Part shown: in pieces, positions 16,725-26,000 of the stretch
Layout of the letters: every line of letters begins with the position of its first letter
Numbering within the stretch: position 1 is the first letter of the stretch
NCBI GenBank assembly: GCA_964400405.1
Contig: CAYNUO010000004.1
Coordinates: forward strand, 1 to 64,000
Length of the DNA stretch: 64,000 bases
Reading direction: 5' to 3'
Source: CANKJK01 sp964400405
Lineage (GTDB): Bacteria; Acidobacteriota; Vicinamibacteria; Vicinamibacterales; UBA2999
Made by a program: the position numbers and the translations under genes
Notes under the pieces: model-generated
What the model saw: only the letters and a program-made list of their open reading frames with translations
The model's database searches: none
Told to the model about the DNA's origin: nothing

Positions 16725-18427
16725 GCGTGACCGCGGGCACGACTGCACTCCACCGTCTGCGGCAGACGCTCGCCCGGCGAGCCGGACCACTGCTGACGGC
16801 ATGCGTCCTCGTCGCGGTCGCCGCGCTCGGCGTGCTCGGCCACCGGGCGGTTTCAGAGTGGCGTGACAGCGCGACCCTGCTGGCCCAACGACAGGCTGAT
16901 GCGGCGGCCAACCTGCTCGTCACCGCCCTCGCAAAAGACATGAGGGGCGTCCAGATGTCGCTCGTCGGACCTGCGTGGAATAGCCCCTTCCACCCCGAGC
17001 CCCTGCCTGACCTCGGCCACCGGATCGCGGGGCTCTTTGCCCGCTACCCGTACCCGGAGGCATTCTTCCTATCCGACGCCGCGACCGGTCACGCGACGGT
17101 GTTCTTCACGCGCCGGGATCGGCATCCGGCCTGGATGCCGCCGCCGGGAGACGACGAGCGCTTCCCGGTCGTCATGGGCAGGCACGCCGGCGTCAGCGGC
17201 GCGCTCGGCGAGCGGGTCGCCCGGGATGCCACCGCCGGCCGCCGCGTGTCCGTCTTCGACATCAGCCTCTACGGAACGCCCTATCAGGTCGTCGCCACGC
17301 TCGGCCCGACGCCTCCGGGCAGTCTGTCACCGACGGTCGTGTTCGGTTTCCTGGTGAACCTCGACTGGGTGCGACGCCACTACATTCCGGCCGTCACCGC
17401 GCAGGTCGCACGGATGACCGAGGCGCCCGGCGTGGTCCTGACGATCGTCGACGCGAACGGCTCGGCGCTTGTCGGCTCGTCCGGCGTCCCCGCAGGCACG
17501 CCCTTCCGTGATCGGGCGTTCGCCCCGTTCTTCTTCGACCCGTCGCTCGTGCTGGTCGACCCGCCGGAGGACCTGAGCTCGGCACCCTGGACCGCCCGCG
17601 CCGTCGCGGTGGCGGATCCGACACTGGTCGCGGCCAGGCAGGGTGCGCAGCGCACGCTGACGCTCGTCATCGCAAGTACGCTCCTGCTCGTGCTGGGCTT
17701 CGGCCTGACGATTCGTGGCGCGCGACTGAATGCGCAACTGGCCGAGATGCGCGCCACGTTCGTCTCCACCATCACCCACGAACTGAAGACGCCGGTCGCC
17801 ACGCTGCGTGCCATTGGCGAGAACCTGGCGACGGGCCGGGCGGCCAGCCCGCAGGCATCACAGCAGTTCGGCCGGATCGCGGTGCAGGAAACCACCCGGC
17901 TCGCCAGACTCGTGGAAAACCTGCTGGCGTACTCACGTATTACGGACGTCACGGAGGCCTACACGTTCGAGCGCGTGTCCCTGGCAGAACTCGTGGATGA
18001 CGCCCTCCGCGAGTTCACCATCCCGCTTGCGCGGGATGCCTTCGCGCTGCAGGTCGACATTCCGCCCGATCTGCCGCCGGCGCGGGGCGACCGCCTGGCG
18101 TTGTCGCTGGCGCTCAGCAACGTCATCGACAACGCCATCCGCTACTCACGCGGCGTGCACGCGATCACCATCAGTGCACGGTCGGATGGGGGCACGGTGC
18201 AGTTGTCGGTGGCTGACCGCGGCATCGGGATTGCCCCTGACGCGCTGCCGCACGTCACGCGCAAGTTCTACCGCGTCACGGGATCGCCGGTGCCCGGCAA
18301 CGGACTCGGCCTGGCGATCGTGGACCGCGTCGTCACCGATCACGGCGGGCAGCTCCAGATTGCCAGCGCGCCCGGCACCGGCACGACCGTGACACTGCAC
18401 CTGCCGGCGGCCCGGCCAGCCGCCTGA
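16721..18427 (+). CDS. Membrane sensor histidine kinase partnered with TAXI protein
   Basis: 568 residues. Transmembrane segments at about 22-42 and 312-331 flank a roughly 270-residue periplasmic sensor region with no HAMP domain visible. The HisKA motif is FVSTITHELKTPVATLRAIG with phospho-acceptor His 353; the catalytic domain has N-box NVIDNAIRYS (about 466), G1 DRGIGIAPD (about 499) and G2 GNGLGLAIV (about 526). It autophosphorylates and should pass phosphate to the OmpR-type regulator that starts 6 bp after its stop. Translational coupling with the upstream TAXI lipoprotein suggests that the ligand-loaded protein contacts the periplasmic domain. Confidence 0.93.
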   Translation: MSVTAGTTALHRLRQTLARRAGPLLTACVLVAVAALGVLGHRAVSEWRDSATLLAQRQADAAANLLVTALAKDMRGVQMSLVGPAWNSPFHPEPLPDLGHRIAGLFARYPYPEAFFLSDAATGHATVFFTRRDRHPAWMPPPGDDERFPVVMGRHAGVSGALGERVARDATAGRRVSVFDISLYGTPYQVVATLGPTPPGSLSPTVVFGFLVNLDWVRRHYIPAVTAQVARMTEAPGVVLTIVDANGSALVGSSGVPAGTPFRDRAFAPFFFDPSLVLVDPPEDLSSAPWTARAVAVADPTLVAARQGAQRTLTLVIASTLLLVLGFGLTIRGARLNAQLAEMRATFVSTITHELKTPVATLRAIGENLATGRAASPQASQQFGRIAVQETTRLARLVENLLAYSRITDVTEAYTFERVSLAELVDDALREFTIPLARDAFALQVDIPPDLPPARGDRLALSLALSNVIDNAIRYSRGVHAITISARSDGGTVQLSVADRGIGIAPDALPHVTRKFYRVTGSPVPGNGLGLAIVDRVVTDHGGQLQIASAPGTGTTVTLHLPAARPAA

Positions 18428-18432
18428 CCTCC

Positions 18433-19146
18433 ATGCCAGCCCACAACACGCCGGTCGGTCCGGAGACGAAGAGGCGCATCCTGGTTGTCGAGGACGACGC
18501 GTCCCTCGCGCAGGTACTCGAAGCGACGCTGGTCGCCGACGGATTCGAGGTGCGGACGGCCGCGGACGGAGACACGGCGCTCTTCGCGGCCCGCGAGTTC
18601 ACACCGGACCTTGCGCTGGTGGACGTCTCACTCCCGGACCGCAGCGGCTTCGATCTGTGCGAGCACTGGTCGCGCACGCAGATGATGCCGGTCATCCTGC
18701 TCACGGCGCGCACGCAGCGTGCCGACAAACTGCAGGGACTCCGGCTTGGGGCCGAAGACTACATCACCAAGCCATTCGACGTCGAGGAACTGCTCGCGCG
18801 CATCCGTATCGTGCTCCGCCGTATGCGGCCCTCGGTCGAGCGGCTCGTGATCGGATCGCTCGTCATCGACTTCACCCGGCTTCAGGCCACGAACGACGGC
18901 ACGCCCCTGGACCTCACGCACAGGGAGTTCGAACTGCTCCGATATCTCGCGGAACGCTCCCACCGTGTCGTGCTCAGGGATGAGCTCCTGCGCGAGGTGT
19001 GGGGATATGTCCACCCCCCACACACCCGCGCAGTCGATGCGGCGATTGTCAGACTCCGGAGAAAGATCGAACAGGACCCGAAGGCGCCCCGCTACGTGCA
19101 CACCGTGCACGGAGACGGGTACCGCCTGACGACGGAACAGCCGTAG
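18433..19146 (+). CDS. OmpR/PhoB-family response regulator
   Basis: 237 residues. Receiver domain (about 14-130) with acidic cluster E20-D21-D22, phospho-acceptor D64 (ALVDVSLPDRSG), T in LLTARTQ and K in DYITKPFD; OmpR-type winged-helix domain about 137-235 (LTHREFELLRYLAE, RAVDAAIVRLRRKIEQDP, YVHTVHGDGYRL). Follows the kinase after 5 nt and is clearly the third gene of the TAXI-kinase-regulator operon. Targets unknown. Ends 10 bp before a duplicated cupin fragment on the opposite strand. Confidence 0.95.
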   Translation: MPAHNTPVGPETKRRILVVEDDASLAQVLEATLVADGFEVRTAADGDTALFAAREFTPDLALVDVSLPDRSGFDLCEHWSRTQMMPVILLTARTQRADKLQGLRLGAEDYITKPFDVEELLARIRIVLRRMRPSVERLVIGSLVIDFTRLQATNDGTPLDLTHREFELLRYLAERSHRVVLRDELLREVWGYVHPPHTRAVDAAIVRLRRKIEQDPKAPRYVHTVHGDGYRLTTEQP

Positions 19147-19156
19147 CAGCCTGGGA

Positions 19157-19213
19157 CGTCAGCGCTTCGTGTAGACGTGCACGGCGTAGCAGCGGACTTC
19201 CTTCGGCACGACC
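19157..19213 (-). pseudogene. Duplicated 3' tail of a cupin gene
   Basis: The minus strand encodes VVPKEVRCYAVHVYTKR-stop, nearly identical to the end of the cupin at 14441-14893 (VVPKEVRYYAVHVYTKR-stop). The DNA matches over about 57 bp with only a few mismatches, from just downstream of the stop codon inward. The rest of the cupin is missing; the fragment begins 7 bp after the NHL gene's stop. Confidence 0.85.
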
Positions 19214-19220
19214 CGAAGCC

Positions 19221-20417
19221 CTATTGCGTGACTGCCACTTTCTTCGTCCCGGCAAATCTGAACTTCTGTACGCGGTTGCCGCCGATGGTCTCGCCGACGT
19301 AGAGATTGCCCTTCGAGTCGGAGGCCATCGCATGCGTGATGGCGAACTCGCCCGCATAGTGCCCGCCGTGGCCGAACGAGCCGAGAATCTTCAGATCCTC
19401 CCGCCGCAGCATCCAGACCTTTCGATTGGCGCCATCGGCTACGTAGAGGAACTTCTGTTGCGGATCGCCTGAGAAGCCGATGTCGTGCACCGAACCAAAC
19501 CCCCGCGTACGCGGCGCGATGAACTGCTCCTTCACGAAGGTTCCGTCCTTCCGGAACACCTGAATGCGGTCGTTCACGCGGTCGCAGACGTACACCAGGT
19601 CGTCATGCGTGATCTTCACGCAGTGCACGGGATTGCTGAACTGCTGATTGGGCGGCCCGTCCGGGTCGTACTTGTACTGCGACCGCGGGATGTCCATCGG
19701 CTTGTTGCCGTAGGCGCCCCACATCCGCTTGAAGGCGAGCGTATCGGCGTCCATCACGATGATGCGGCGGTTGCGATAGCCGTCCGCGACGTAGACCTCG
19801 TTGTCCTTCGCGTGCACGAAGATGCCGGCCGGCTGACCGAAGTTCCCGGTGTCCTCGTTGCTGTGCCCCTTCCCGAACGCGCCCTTCTGCTTGATCAGCG
19901 CACCCGTGTGGGTGAACTTCGTGATGGTGGAGGCGCCTTCCTCGTCGGACCCGGTCCACACGTTGCCCTTGTGATCGACGAAGACCCCGTGCTCACGCGG
20001 CCAGTCATAGCCGTCCGCGTGCCGCTTGCCCTTCGGGTTCTTCGGGTCCGGTCCGCCGAATGCCTGAACCACGTTGCCCTGCGCATCGAACTCGATGAAG
20101 GAGGGCGGCATCCGGCAGCATTCGCCCGCGGGCGGGTCCTGCTCCGCGTAGTCGTCCGCCATATTTCCCGACAACGGGCGCTGCAGAACCCAGATGTGGT
20201 CCTTGTCGTCACTCGCCACGCCGGCCACGTTGCCCATGATCCAGTGATTCGGCAGCGGCAGTTTCGGCCACGTGGGGTCGAAGACGAAGACCGGCACCTC
20301 GTCGGTGACGGCCGGCGGCCGGCCCTGCAGGGTGGCGCCCGCGAGCGCACCCGCACAGGCGGCACACACCGCCCCGAGCAACAGGCCCTTGCGAATCCGT
20401 GATGTCGTCAAGCTCAT
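19221..20417 (-). CDS. Secreted NHL-repeat/six-bladed beta-propeller protein
   Basis: 398 residues from ATG 20417 (GAGGGA upstream); the frame stays open to 20513, but the signal peptide begins at this ATG (KGLLLGAVCAACAGALAG). Repeated NHL-type blades are visible: GNVAGVASDDKDHIWVLQRP, GVFVDHKGNVWTGSD, GIFVHAKDNEVYVADGY(R)NRRI, KITHDDLVYVCDRVNDRIQVF, KFLYVADGANRKVWML and ASDSKGNLYVGETIGGNRVQ. Such proteins resemble peptidylglycine alpha-amidating lyase or SMP-30-like propellers, but no catalytic residues can be assigned. Related, more distant proteins are at 44227-45363 and 60853-62040. Divergent from the octaheme cytochrome at 20535. Confidence 0.9.
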   Translation of the reverse strand: MSLTTSRIRKGLLLGAVCAACAGALAGATLQGRPPAVTDEVPVFVFDPTWPKLPLPNHWIMGNVAGVASDDKDHIWVLQRPLSGNMADDYAEQDPPAGECCRMPPSFIEFDAQGNVVQAFGGPDPKNPKGKRHADGYDWPREHGVFVDHKGNVWTGSDEEGASTITKFTHTGALIKQKGAFGKGHSNEDTGNFGQPAGIFVHAKDNEVYVADGYRNRRIIVMDADTLAFKRMWGAYGNKPMDIPRSQYKYDPDGPPNQQFSNPVHCVKITHDDLVYVCDRVNDRIQVFRKDGTFVKEQFIAPRTRGFGSVHDIGFSGDPQQKFLYVADGANRKVWMLRREDLKILGSFGHGGHYAGEFAITHAMASDSKGNLYVGETIGGNRVQKFRFAGTKKVAVTQ

Positions 20418-20534
20418 GTGATCGTCCCTCGGTGCTCGGACGATACACGAGGAAGGACCGAGTGGCGACTCACGGATTACCAGTACCGTGGCCACGGACT
20501 GCGACCACCGCACGTGCTAGGATCCGCTCGCGTC

Positions 20535-22469
20535 ATGCGCTCATCGACGCGCTTCCGTTTCGCCCTCATCCTCGCGTTCGGTCTGCCTGCGCTTGCGCTC
20601 GTCGCGGCGCTCATAGCCGCGCCACGGATGTACCACGCGGACCTCGGTACCCCCTTTCGGCAGCGGGACGCCGCGTGGGCAGGCTCAGCCACGTGCCAGT
20701 CGTGCCATCCGGATCACTATGCGAGCTGGCACCGGACCTTCCATCGCCGCATGACGCAACGCGCGGCACCCGGGGCCGTGCTTGGCGCGTTCGACGGACA
20801 GCCGGTCACCTTCGCCGGCGTGACGACGCGCCCCATTCGGGAGGCTGACGCGTACTACTTCGAGCGCCTCGACGGCTCGGGCCGGGTGGCCGAACGGCAG
20901 CAGGTCGCCTTCACCGTCGGGTCCCGCCGCTATCAGCAGTACGTGGTGCGGGGGCCATCCGAGCAGGCGGGAGAGAACTACTACCGGGTGCCGCTGCTCT
21001 GGCATGTCGCCGACCGCCGCTGGATTCACCTGAATGGCGCCTTCCTCGACGGTGACGGCCTGGCCTTCGACAGCCATGTCGGACTGTGGAATCAGAACTG
21101 CATCTTCTGCCACAACACCGGGCCCGAGCCTGGCATCCTGAACTTCGGGGAGCTCGGAGAGCGAGCCGCGAGAGGCGAGCCGCTCACGGGCTTCGAGGCC
21201 CGCTACGCCTCACGCGTCGCCGAACACGGCATCGCCTGCGAGAGTTGCCACGCGCCTGGAGGCGAACACGCCACCCGCAACCGGAATCCTCTCAGGCGCT
21301 ACCTGCTCCACCTCACTGGTGCCGCCGACCCAACCATCGTGCAGCCCGCGGCACTCGATCACCGCCGCGCCGTGGACGTCTGCGGGCAGTGTCACGGACA
21401 GCGCATCCCGAATCCCCCGCAGGCCATCGCCATCTGGAACACGAGCGGGCCGGTGTACCGCGCCGGCGAGCGGCTCCGGGATTCGGCCACGCCCGTGACG
21501 GCCGACCTGCCCGGCCTGCCCGGTGACCCCGACGTCTTCCGGCTGCGTTTCTGGGCTGACGGCACGCCACGCCTCACGGCCTACGAGTACCAGGGCCTGA
21601 CGTCGTCGCAATGCTTCCTGAAGGGGTCCATCACCTGCGGCTCGTGCCACGTCATGCACGGCGGAGACGTCAACGGCCAGATCGAGCCGCGGATGCGCGA
21701 CGGGCGTCAGGCCTGCGGGTCCTGCCACGCCGCCATCGCGTCGAATCCGCCCGCTCACACCCACCACCGCGCTGAAAGTGCCGGCTCCGACTGCTACGCG
21801 TGCCATATGCCGAAGATGGTCTACGGTGTGCTCGAGATCCACCGGACACACCGGATTCACAGCCCCTCGCCCGCCGAGGCTGCCCGCGCGGCCAGACCAG
21901 ACGCCTGCACGGGCTGCCATCTCGATCGCTCGCTCGTGTGGGCGGCCAGCGCCTCGCGGGCCTGGTGGGGGCGCAGCCAGTCGCCCGGCTACGCCGTGCC
22001 GGCCATCCGGGGGGATGGTGCCCCGGTGCAGCTTGCCGATGGCGTCGCGAGCCTCCTCGCAGGAGACCCGGTCCAGCGCGTCGTGGCGGCACGGCTGGCG
22101 GCACGCCGCGACACACCGGTGGCGGTCCGGGATCGCGGGTTCCTCTGGCCGCTTCTCCTCACGGCCCTGGACGACAGCTACCCGACGGTCCGGTACTTCT
22201 CACGGAACAGCCTGCTCGATCTCGATGAGGAGATGCCCACACCGGGCTTCCGCGAAGCGCTCCGGCGCTTCGACTACCTGGCGCCGCCGCCGGAACGGCG
22301 GCGCGAAGTGGACGGCCTGTGGCGCCTCTGGCGCGGCCGGCCCAAGCACGACCTTCCCCGCCCGGTGGCCAGCAGCGTCCTGCTGGACGAGCGGTATGAA
22401 CCACTTCGCGAGCAGGTGGACGCACTGATCGCCCTTCAGGCGCGCAAGCGCATCAACATCGGCGAATGA
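20535..22469 (+). CDS. Exported octaheme c-type cytochrome
   Basis: 644 residues from ATG 20535 (an open upstream extension to 20418 lacks a signal). An N-terminal hydrophobic segment (FALILAFGLPALALVAALIA) is a signal or anchor. Eight CxxCH motifs are present: CQSCH, CIFCH, CESCH, CGQCH, CGSCH, CGSCH, CYACH and CTGCH, the arrangement of a cytochrome c554/multiheme-oxidoreductase-like module. The roughly 180-residue C-terminal part is heme-free and helical, with HEAT-like character (GVASLLAGDPVQRVVAARLA, RDRGFLWPLLLTALDDSYPTVRYFS). A TGCTAGGAT stretch (20515-20523) just before the start could be an extended -10. Electron transfer is clear; a catalytic role is not. The stop overlaps the next gene by 4 nt. 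Confidence 0.92.
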   Translation: MRSSTRFRFALILAFGLPALALVAALIAAPRMYHADLGTPFRQRDAAWAGSATCQSCHPDHYASWHRTFHRRMTQRAAPGAVLGAFDGQPVTFAGVTTRPIREADAYYFERLDGSGRVAERQQVAFTVGSRRYQQYVVRGPSEQAGENYYRVPLLWHVADRRWIHLNGAFLDGDGLAFDSHVGLWNQNCIFCHNTGPEPGILNFGELGERAARGEPLTGFEARYASRVAEHGIACESCHAPGGEHATRNRNPLRRYLLHLTGAADPTIVQPAALDHRRAVDVCGQCHGQRIPNPPQAIAIWNTSGPVYRAGERLRDSATPVTADLPGLPGDPDVFRLRFWADGTPRLTAYEYQGLTSSQCFLKGSITCGSCHVMHGGDVNGQIEPRMRDGRQACGSCHAAIASNPPAHTHHRAESAGSDCYACHMPKMVYGVLEIHRTHRIHSPSPAEAARAARPDACTGCHLDRSLVWAASASRAWWGRSQSPGYAVPAIRGDGAPVQLADGVASLLAGDPVQRVVAARLAARRDTPVAVRDRGFLWPLLLTALDDSYPTVRYFSRNSLLDLDEEMPTPGFREALRRFDYLAPPPERRREVDGLWRLWRGRPKHDLPRPVASSVLLDERYEPLREQVDALIALQARKRINIGE

Positions 22470-22921
22470 TCAAGAAGATTCGAGCAGACGAGCGAGCGGA
22501 GGTCCGGGGCGACCCGGCGGTGGCACGGTGCCTCGCGATGGGATGGACGCTGGTCACCGCGTCCCTCGCGTTTGGAGTGGCCCTGGAGTCCTTCCACCTG
22601 GTCAAGCTGCCGTTCTATCTGGACGTGCGCCTGCGCCGGGAACTGTGGACCCTCGCGCACGCGCACGGCACGCTGCTCGGGGCCATCGCCATACTGGCTG
22701 CGATGTCGTTGGAGCGCCTCGTGGCGAGTCCCGAGACACGTGCGCTGGCGGCCCGGCTGACAATGTGGGGAGCCCTGCTCGTGCCGCTCGGCTTCCTCGG
22801 CGGCGGCATCGCCAACGCGGAAGGGGACCCGTCGCTGGCCATCCTGCTGGTGCCGGCCGGTGCCCTGCTCGCCCTCGGCGGCCTGTCGCTCGTCGCCCGG
22901 GCCGCCTGGGCCTCTCGCTGA
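22466..22921 (+). CDS. Small multi-pass membrane protein coupled to octaheme cytochrome
   Basis: 151 residues with four hydrophobic segments (around MGWTLVTASLAFGVALE; HAHGTLLGAIAILAAMS; LTMWGALLVPLGFLGGGIA; LAILLVPAGALLALGGLSLVA). The second begins with HAHG, and histidines at H47 and in LAHAHG are candidate cofactor ligands. ATGA overlap with the cytochrome gene indicates translational coupling, so it may be a membrane anchor or quinol-facing subunit. No family recognised. Confidence 0.8.
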   Translation: MIKKIRADERAEVRGDPAVARCLAMGWTLVTASLAFGVALESFHLVKLPFYLDVRLRRELWTLAHAHGTLLGAIAILAAMSLERLVASPETRALAARLTMWGALLVPLGFLGGGIANAEGDPSLAILLVPAGALLALGGLSLVARAAWASR

Positions 22922-22955
22922 CACCCGCTACCCGTCACGCGATTCGCCCGTACGC

Positions 22956-22990
22956 GAAAAAGCGGGCCGCCCCCGAAGGGACGGCCCGCT
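22956..22990 (-). terminator. Rho-independent terminator of TonB receptor gene
   Basis: Inverted repeat AGCGGGCCG/CGGCCCGCT (22961-22969 with 22982-22990), extendable by GGG/CCC inside, followed on the minus strand by TTTTT (plus-strand AAAAA at 22957-22961). Sits 28 bp past the receptor's stop codon. On the plus strand it may also stop read-through from the cytochrome operon. Confidence 0.8.
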
Positions 22991-23017
22991 CGATGATGCC
23001 CGACGATCGGCCTCTGC

Positions 23018-26000
23018 CTAGAAGTCGATCTGCGCGCCGAACTTCATCAGCCGTGCGCCGAGAATAGCGAGCGGCCGACCCCAGGTGGCGCCGTAGCTGG
23101 GATTGATCTGGAGCACCGTGTTGGAGTTAGTCGCGTTGTAGATGTCGAACTGGCCCTCCATCCGGTACCGACCCACCCGGATGCTCTTGGAGAACCGCAG
23201 GTCCAACTGGGTCAGCCGGTTCTCAAAGGAGGTGTTCGGAATCTTGATGGCGATGTTGGTGGAGCCGGTCGTCAGCGCACGACCGAGCGTGGTCTGCGTG
23301 GCGCCGTTGGTGATCGGCAACACCGCCTGGATCGGAAGGCCCGGCAGGTTCTGCAGCGTCGCGCTCACGCGAACACCATAGGCCAGCGGGTAGTTGACGG
23401 CGCCCTTGTACTGCGTCTGCCCCTTCATACCGAGCGTCACGCGGCAGTAGTCGTCGTTGGTCCGCGAGCCCTGGCCGGTCGGCTGCAGGTTGTAGGTCGA
23501 GACGTTGTTCGGAACCGTGTTGCTGGCGTGCACGGCATCACAGATATCCGTCACGGTGCGACCGGTGTTCATCCCGAACTGCACGAGGCCGCCCTTGCCG
23601 AACCGGGACTGCAGGCCCACGTCCACGCCGTCGTACTGCTCCCTGTACTGACCGAAGTTGTTCGTATGGGTCACGAAGTTGTCGGGCGCGGCCACGCGCT
23701 TGGCGTCCAGCAGGCCGCAAATCTGCTTGCCGCTCGTCTCGCCGAGACGCGAGTCGGTCGGAGCCGTGATGCAGTACTCGTCGAACCCAATCGTGTCCAG
23801 CGCCCGGTTCACCGTGATGCGCTGGTTACCGTACCAGGTCCGGAAGTAGCCGACGTTCAGCGCGACGTTCTTCCAGAGTTCCTGCTGCAGGGTCACCGAG
23901 GACTGCCAGCTGTACCCGCGCTTGTTCCAACCCGTCATGACGTTCGGGTCGTAGGTGGTCGCGGGAATCTTCTGACCAAAGGTTGGCGTCAACCACGCGC
24001 CGCACTCGCCGTTGGCCGCCGAGCTCCCAAGGTCGCAGTCAGGGATCTTGTTGCCGTTTGCGTCGGCCCAGGACCGGAGCGTCTGGGACGCGATGGCGTT
24101 GGAAGGGGCGCTGGCAATCGCCAGGCCGTTGCTCTCCGTCTCGTTGTACTTGCCGATCGAACCTTTGATGGCCGTGCGTCCGTTGCCGAAGACATCGTAG
24201 GCCATGCCGAGGCGCGGCGTGACGGTGTGCCACCTCGGCACGTTCTTGACTTCGGGCAGATCGAGGGACGGCAGGCGGAACTCCGGGATGGCCGGAAGTG
24301 TCTCGGCCGGCGCATACGCGGAGAGAAAATCGTAGCGGATTCCGGCAGTCAGCGTGAAACGCTTGAGGGTCCACTGGTCCTGACCGTAGAGGCCCATCAA
24401 CGGAGCCGTGCGGATCCGGTAGTACTTGGGCGAGCGCCACTGCACGACCTGGAACGGCACCCCGCTGTTGAACCGGTAGCTGATCGGCCCAAGGCCAGGC
24501 TGGACCGGAATCTCGCCGCCCGTCCTCGATGGGCTGTACAGGGTGCTCCACCCAACTTTGACGGCATGCGAGCCGGTGACGTAGGAGACCGCCGCGCGCT
24601 GCGTCGTCACATGGACACGGTCACCTTTCGCGATGTCGACCTGGCCGAGGCCCGTCGCGCGCGAGTTGTACATGTTCGGGAACGTTCCGTTGATCTCGGT
24701 GATGGAGATGTCGGTCAGCAGCGCATTACCGTCCTTCACCAGGCCGTTCGTCTGGTCTTCCCAGAGCGTCAGGGTGCCGGCCTCGAGCAGGAGCTTGTTG
24801 GTCTTGGCCCAGGTCCACGTCGCCTGCGTCAGGCTGTTCGGACTCCACTGGAGCCAGCCGGAGGCCTCAGGCGCGCGGCCCCGGTCCACCTCGTAGTATT
24901 CGTTCGCATCCCACTGGAAGCCCTGCGACGCAGTCAGCTTCATCTTGTCGGTGATCTGCCAGGTAATGCGCCCCTGGTGATCACGGTTGTGAATCCAGGT
25001 AAAGGCCGGCTTGTCGAGGTCCGGCGTGTAGGTCATCGTGTGCGGCGTCTTGTTGAAGTACATGCCTGGAACCGTGTTCTTCGTGCCCCAGCGGCGATGC
25101 GCCGTGTAGAACCACAGCTTGTCCTTCTGGAGCGGGCCACCAAGGCCCACGCCGAGGTCATAGATGTTCTTGACCTTGGGCGACGTCTGGATGCCACGGC
25201 TGCGAAGCTCATCGTCGAGATTGCTGCTCTGGAACTTCCCACTCGTACCGTTGTTGAAGGTGCTCCCCGAGAACTGGTTGCCGCCATCCTTCGGCACGAT
25301 GTTGATCGCCACGCCGCCCGTCTCCGAGTCCGCCCCGTAGCCACCGGTCTGAATGGTGGTCTCGGCAACCGCCATCTGGTTGACGTAGTTGGTGCGATTG
25401 CCGGCCGACCCGCTCCCGATGAGGGCGTAGAAGTGCATGCCTTCGATCGTCATGCGCTGGTCGTTGCCGCGCCCGCCATGGACGGCGAAGTAGCCGAAAC
25501 CGCCCGCCTCACCCTGGTTGCCGCCGACGTCCTGGTTCTGCGCCTGCGACATCGTGGCACCCAGCGTCAGGGCCGCGTAGCTCTGCAGGGTCTTGTTGGT
25601 CGGCAGAGCGTCCAGAGCCTCGCGCGTGAGCACGGTCTGCGTGCGGACGTTCTGAATGTCGACGACCGGGCTCGCGCCGCTGACGGTGATGGTCTCCTCG
25701 ATTCCACCGACCTTCATATCGCCGTTGACGTTGGCCGTCACGCCGGTAGCCAGCTCCACGCCTTCGCGCTTGTAGGTGCTGAAGCCCGGCAGGATGAAGG
25801 TGACGGTGTAGCTACCCGGCCGGAGTTCGACGATCTTGTAGTTGCCCTGCCCGTCCGTGACGGCAGAACGAACCTTTTCAATCAGAGCCGGGCTCGATGC
25901 CTCGACTGTGACGCCTGGCAACACGGCGCCGCTCGTGTCCTTGACGATGCCGGCGATGGCACCGGTGGTCGATGACTGCGCGGCCGCGAACGCTGGCAGT

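Noticed and set aside
23528..25975. Plus-strand open frame of about 815 codons
   Set aside because: Antisense of the second TonB receptor with the same compositional bias; no ribosome-binding site or recognisable motif.
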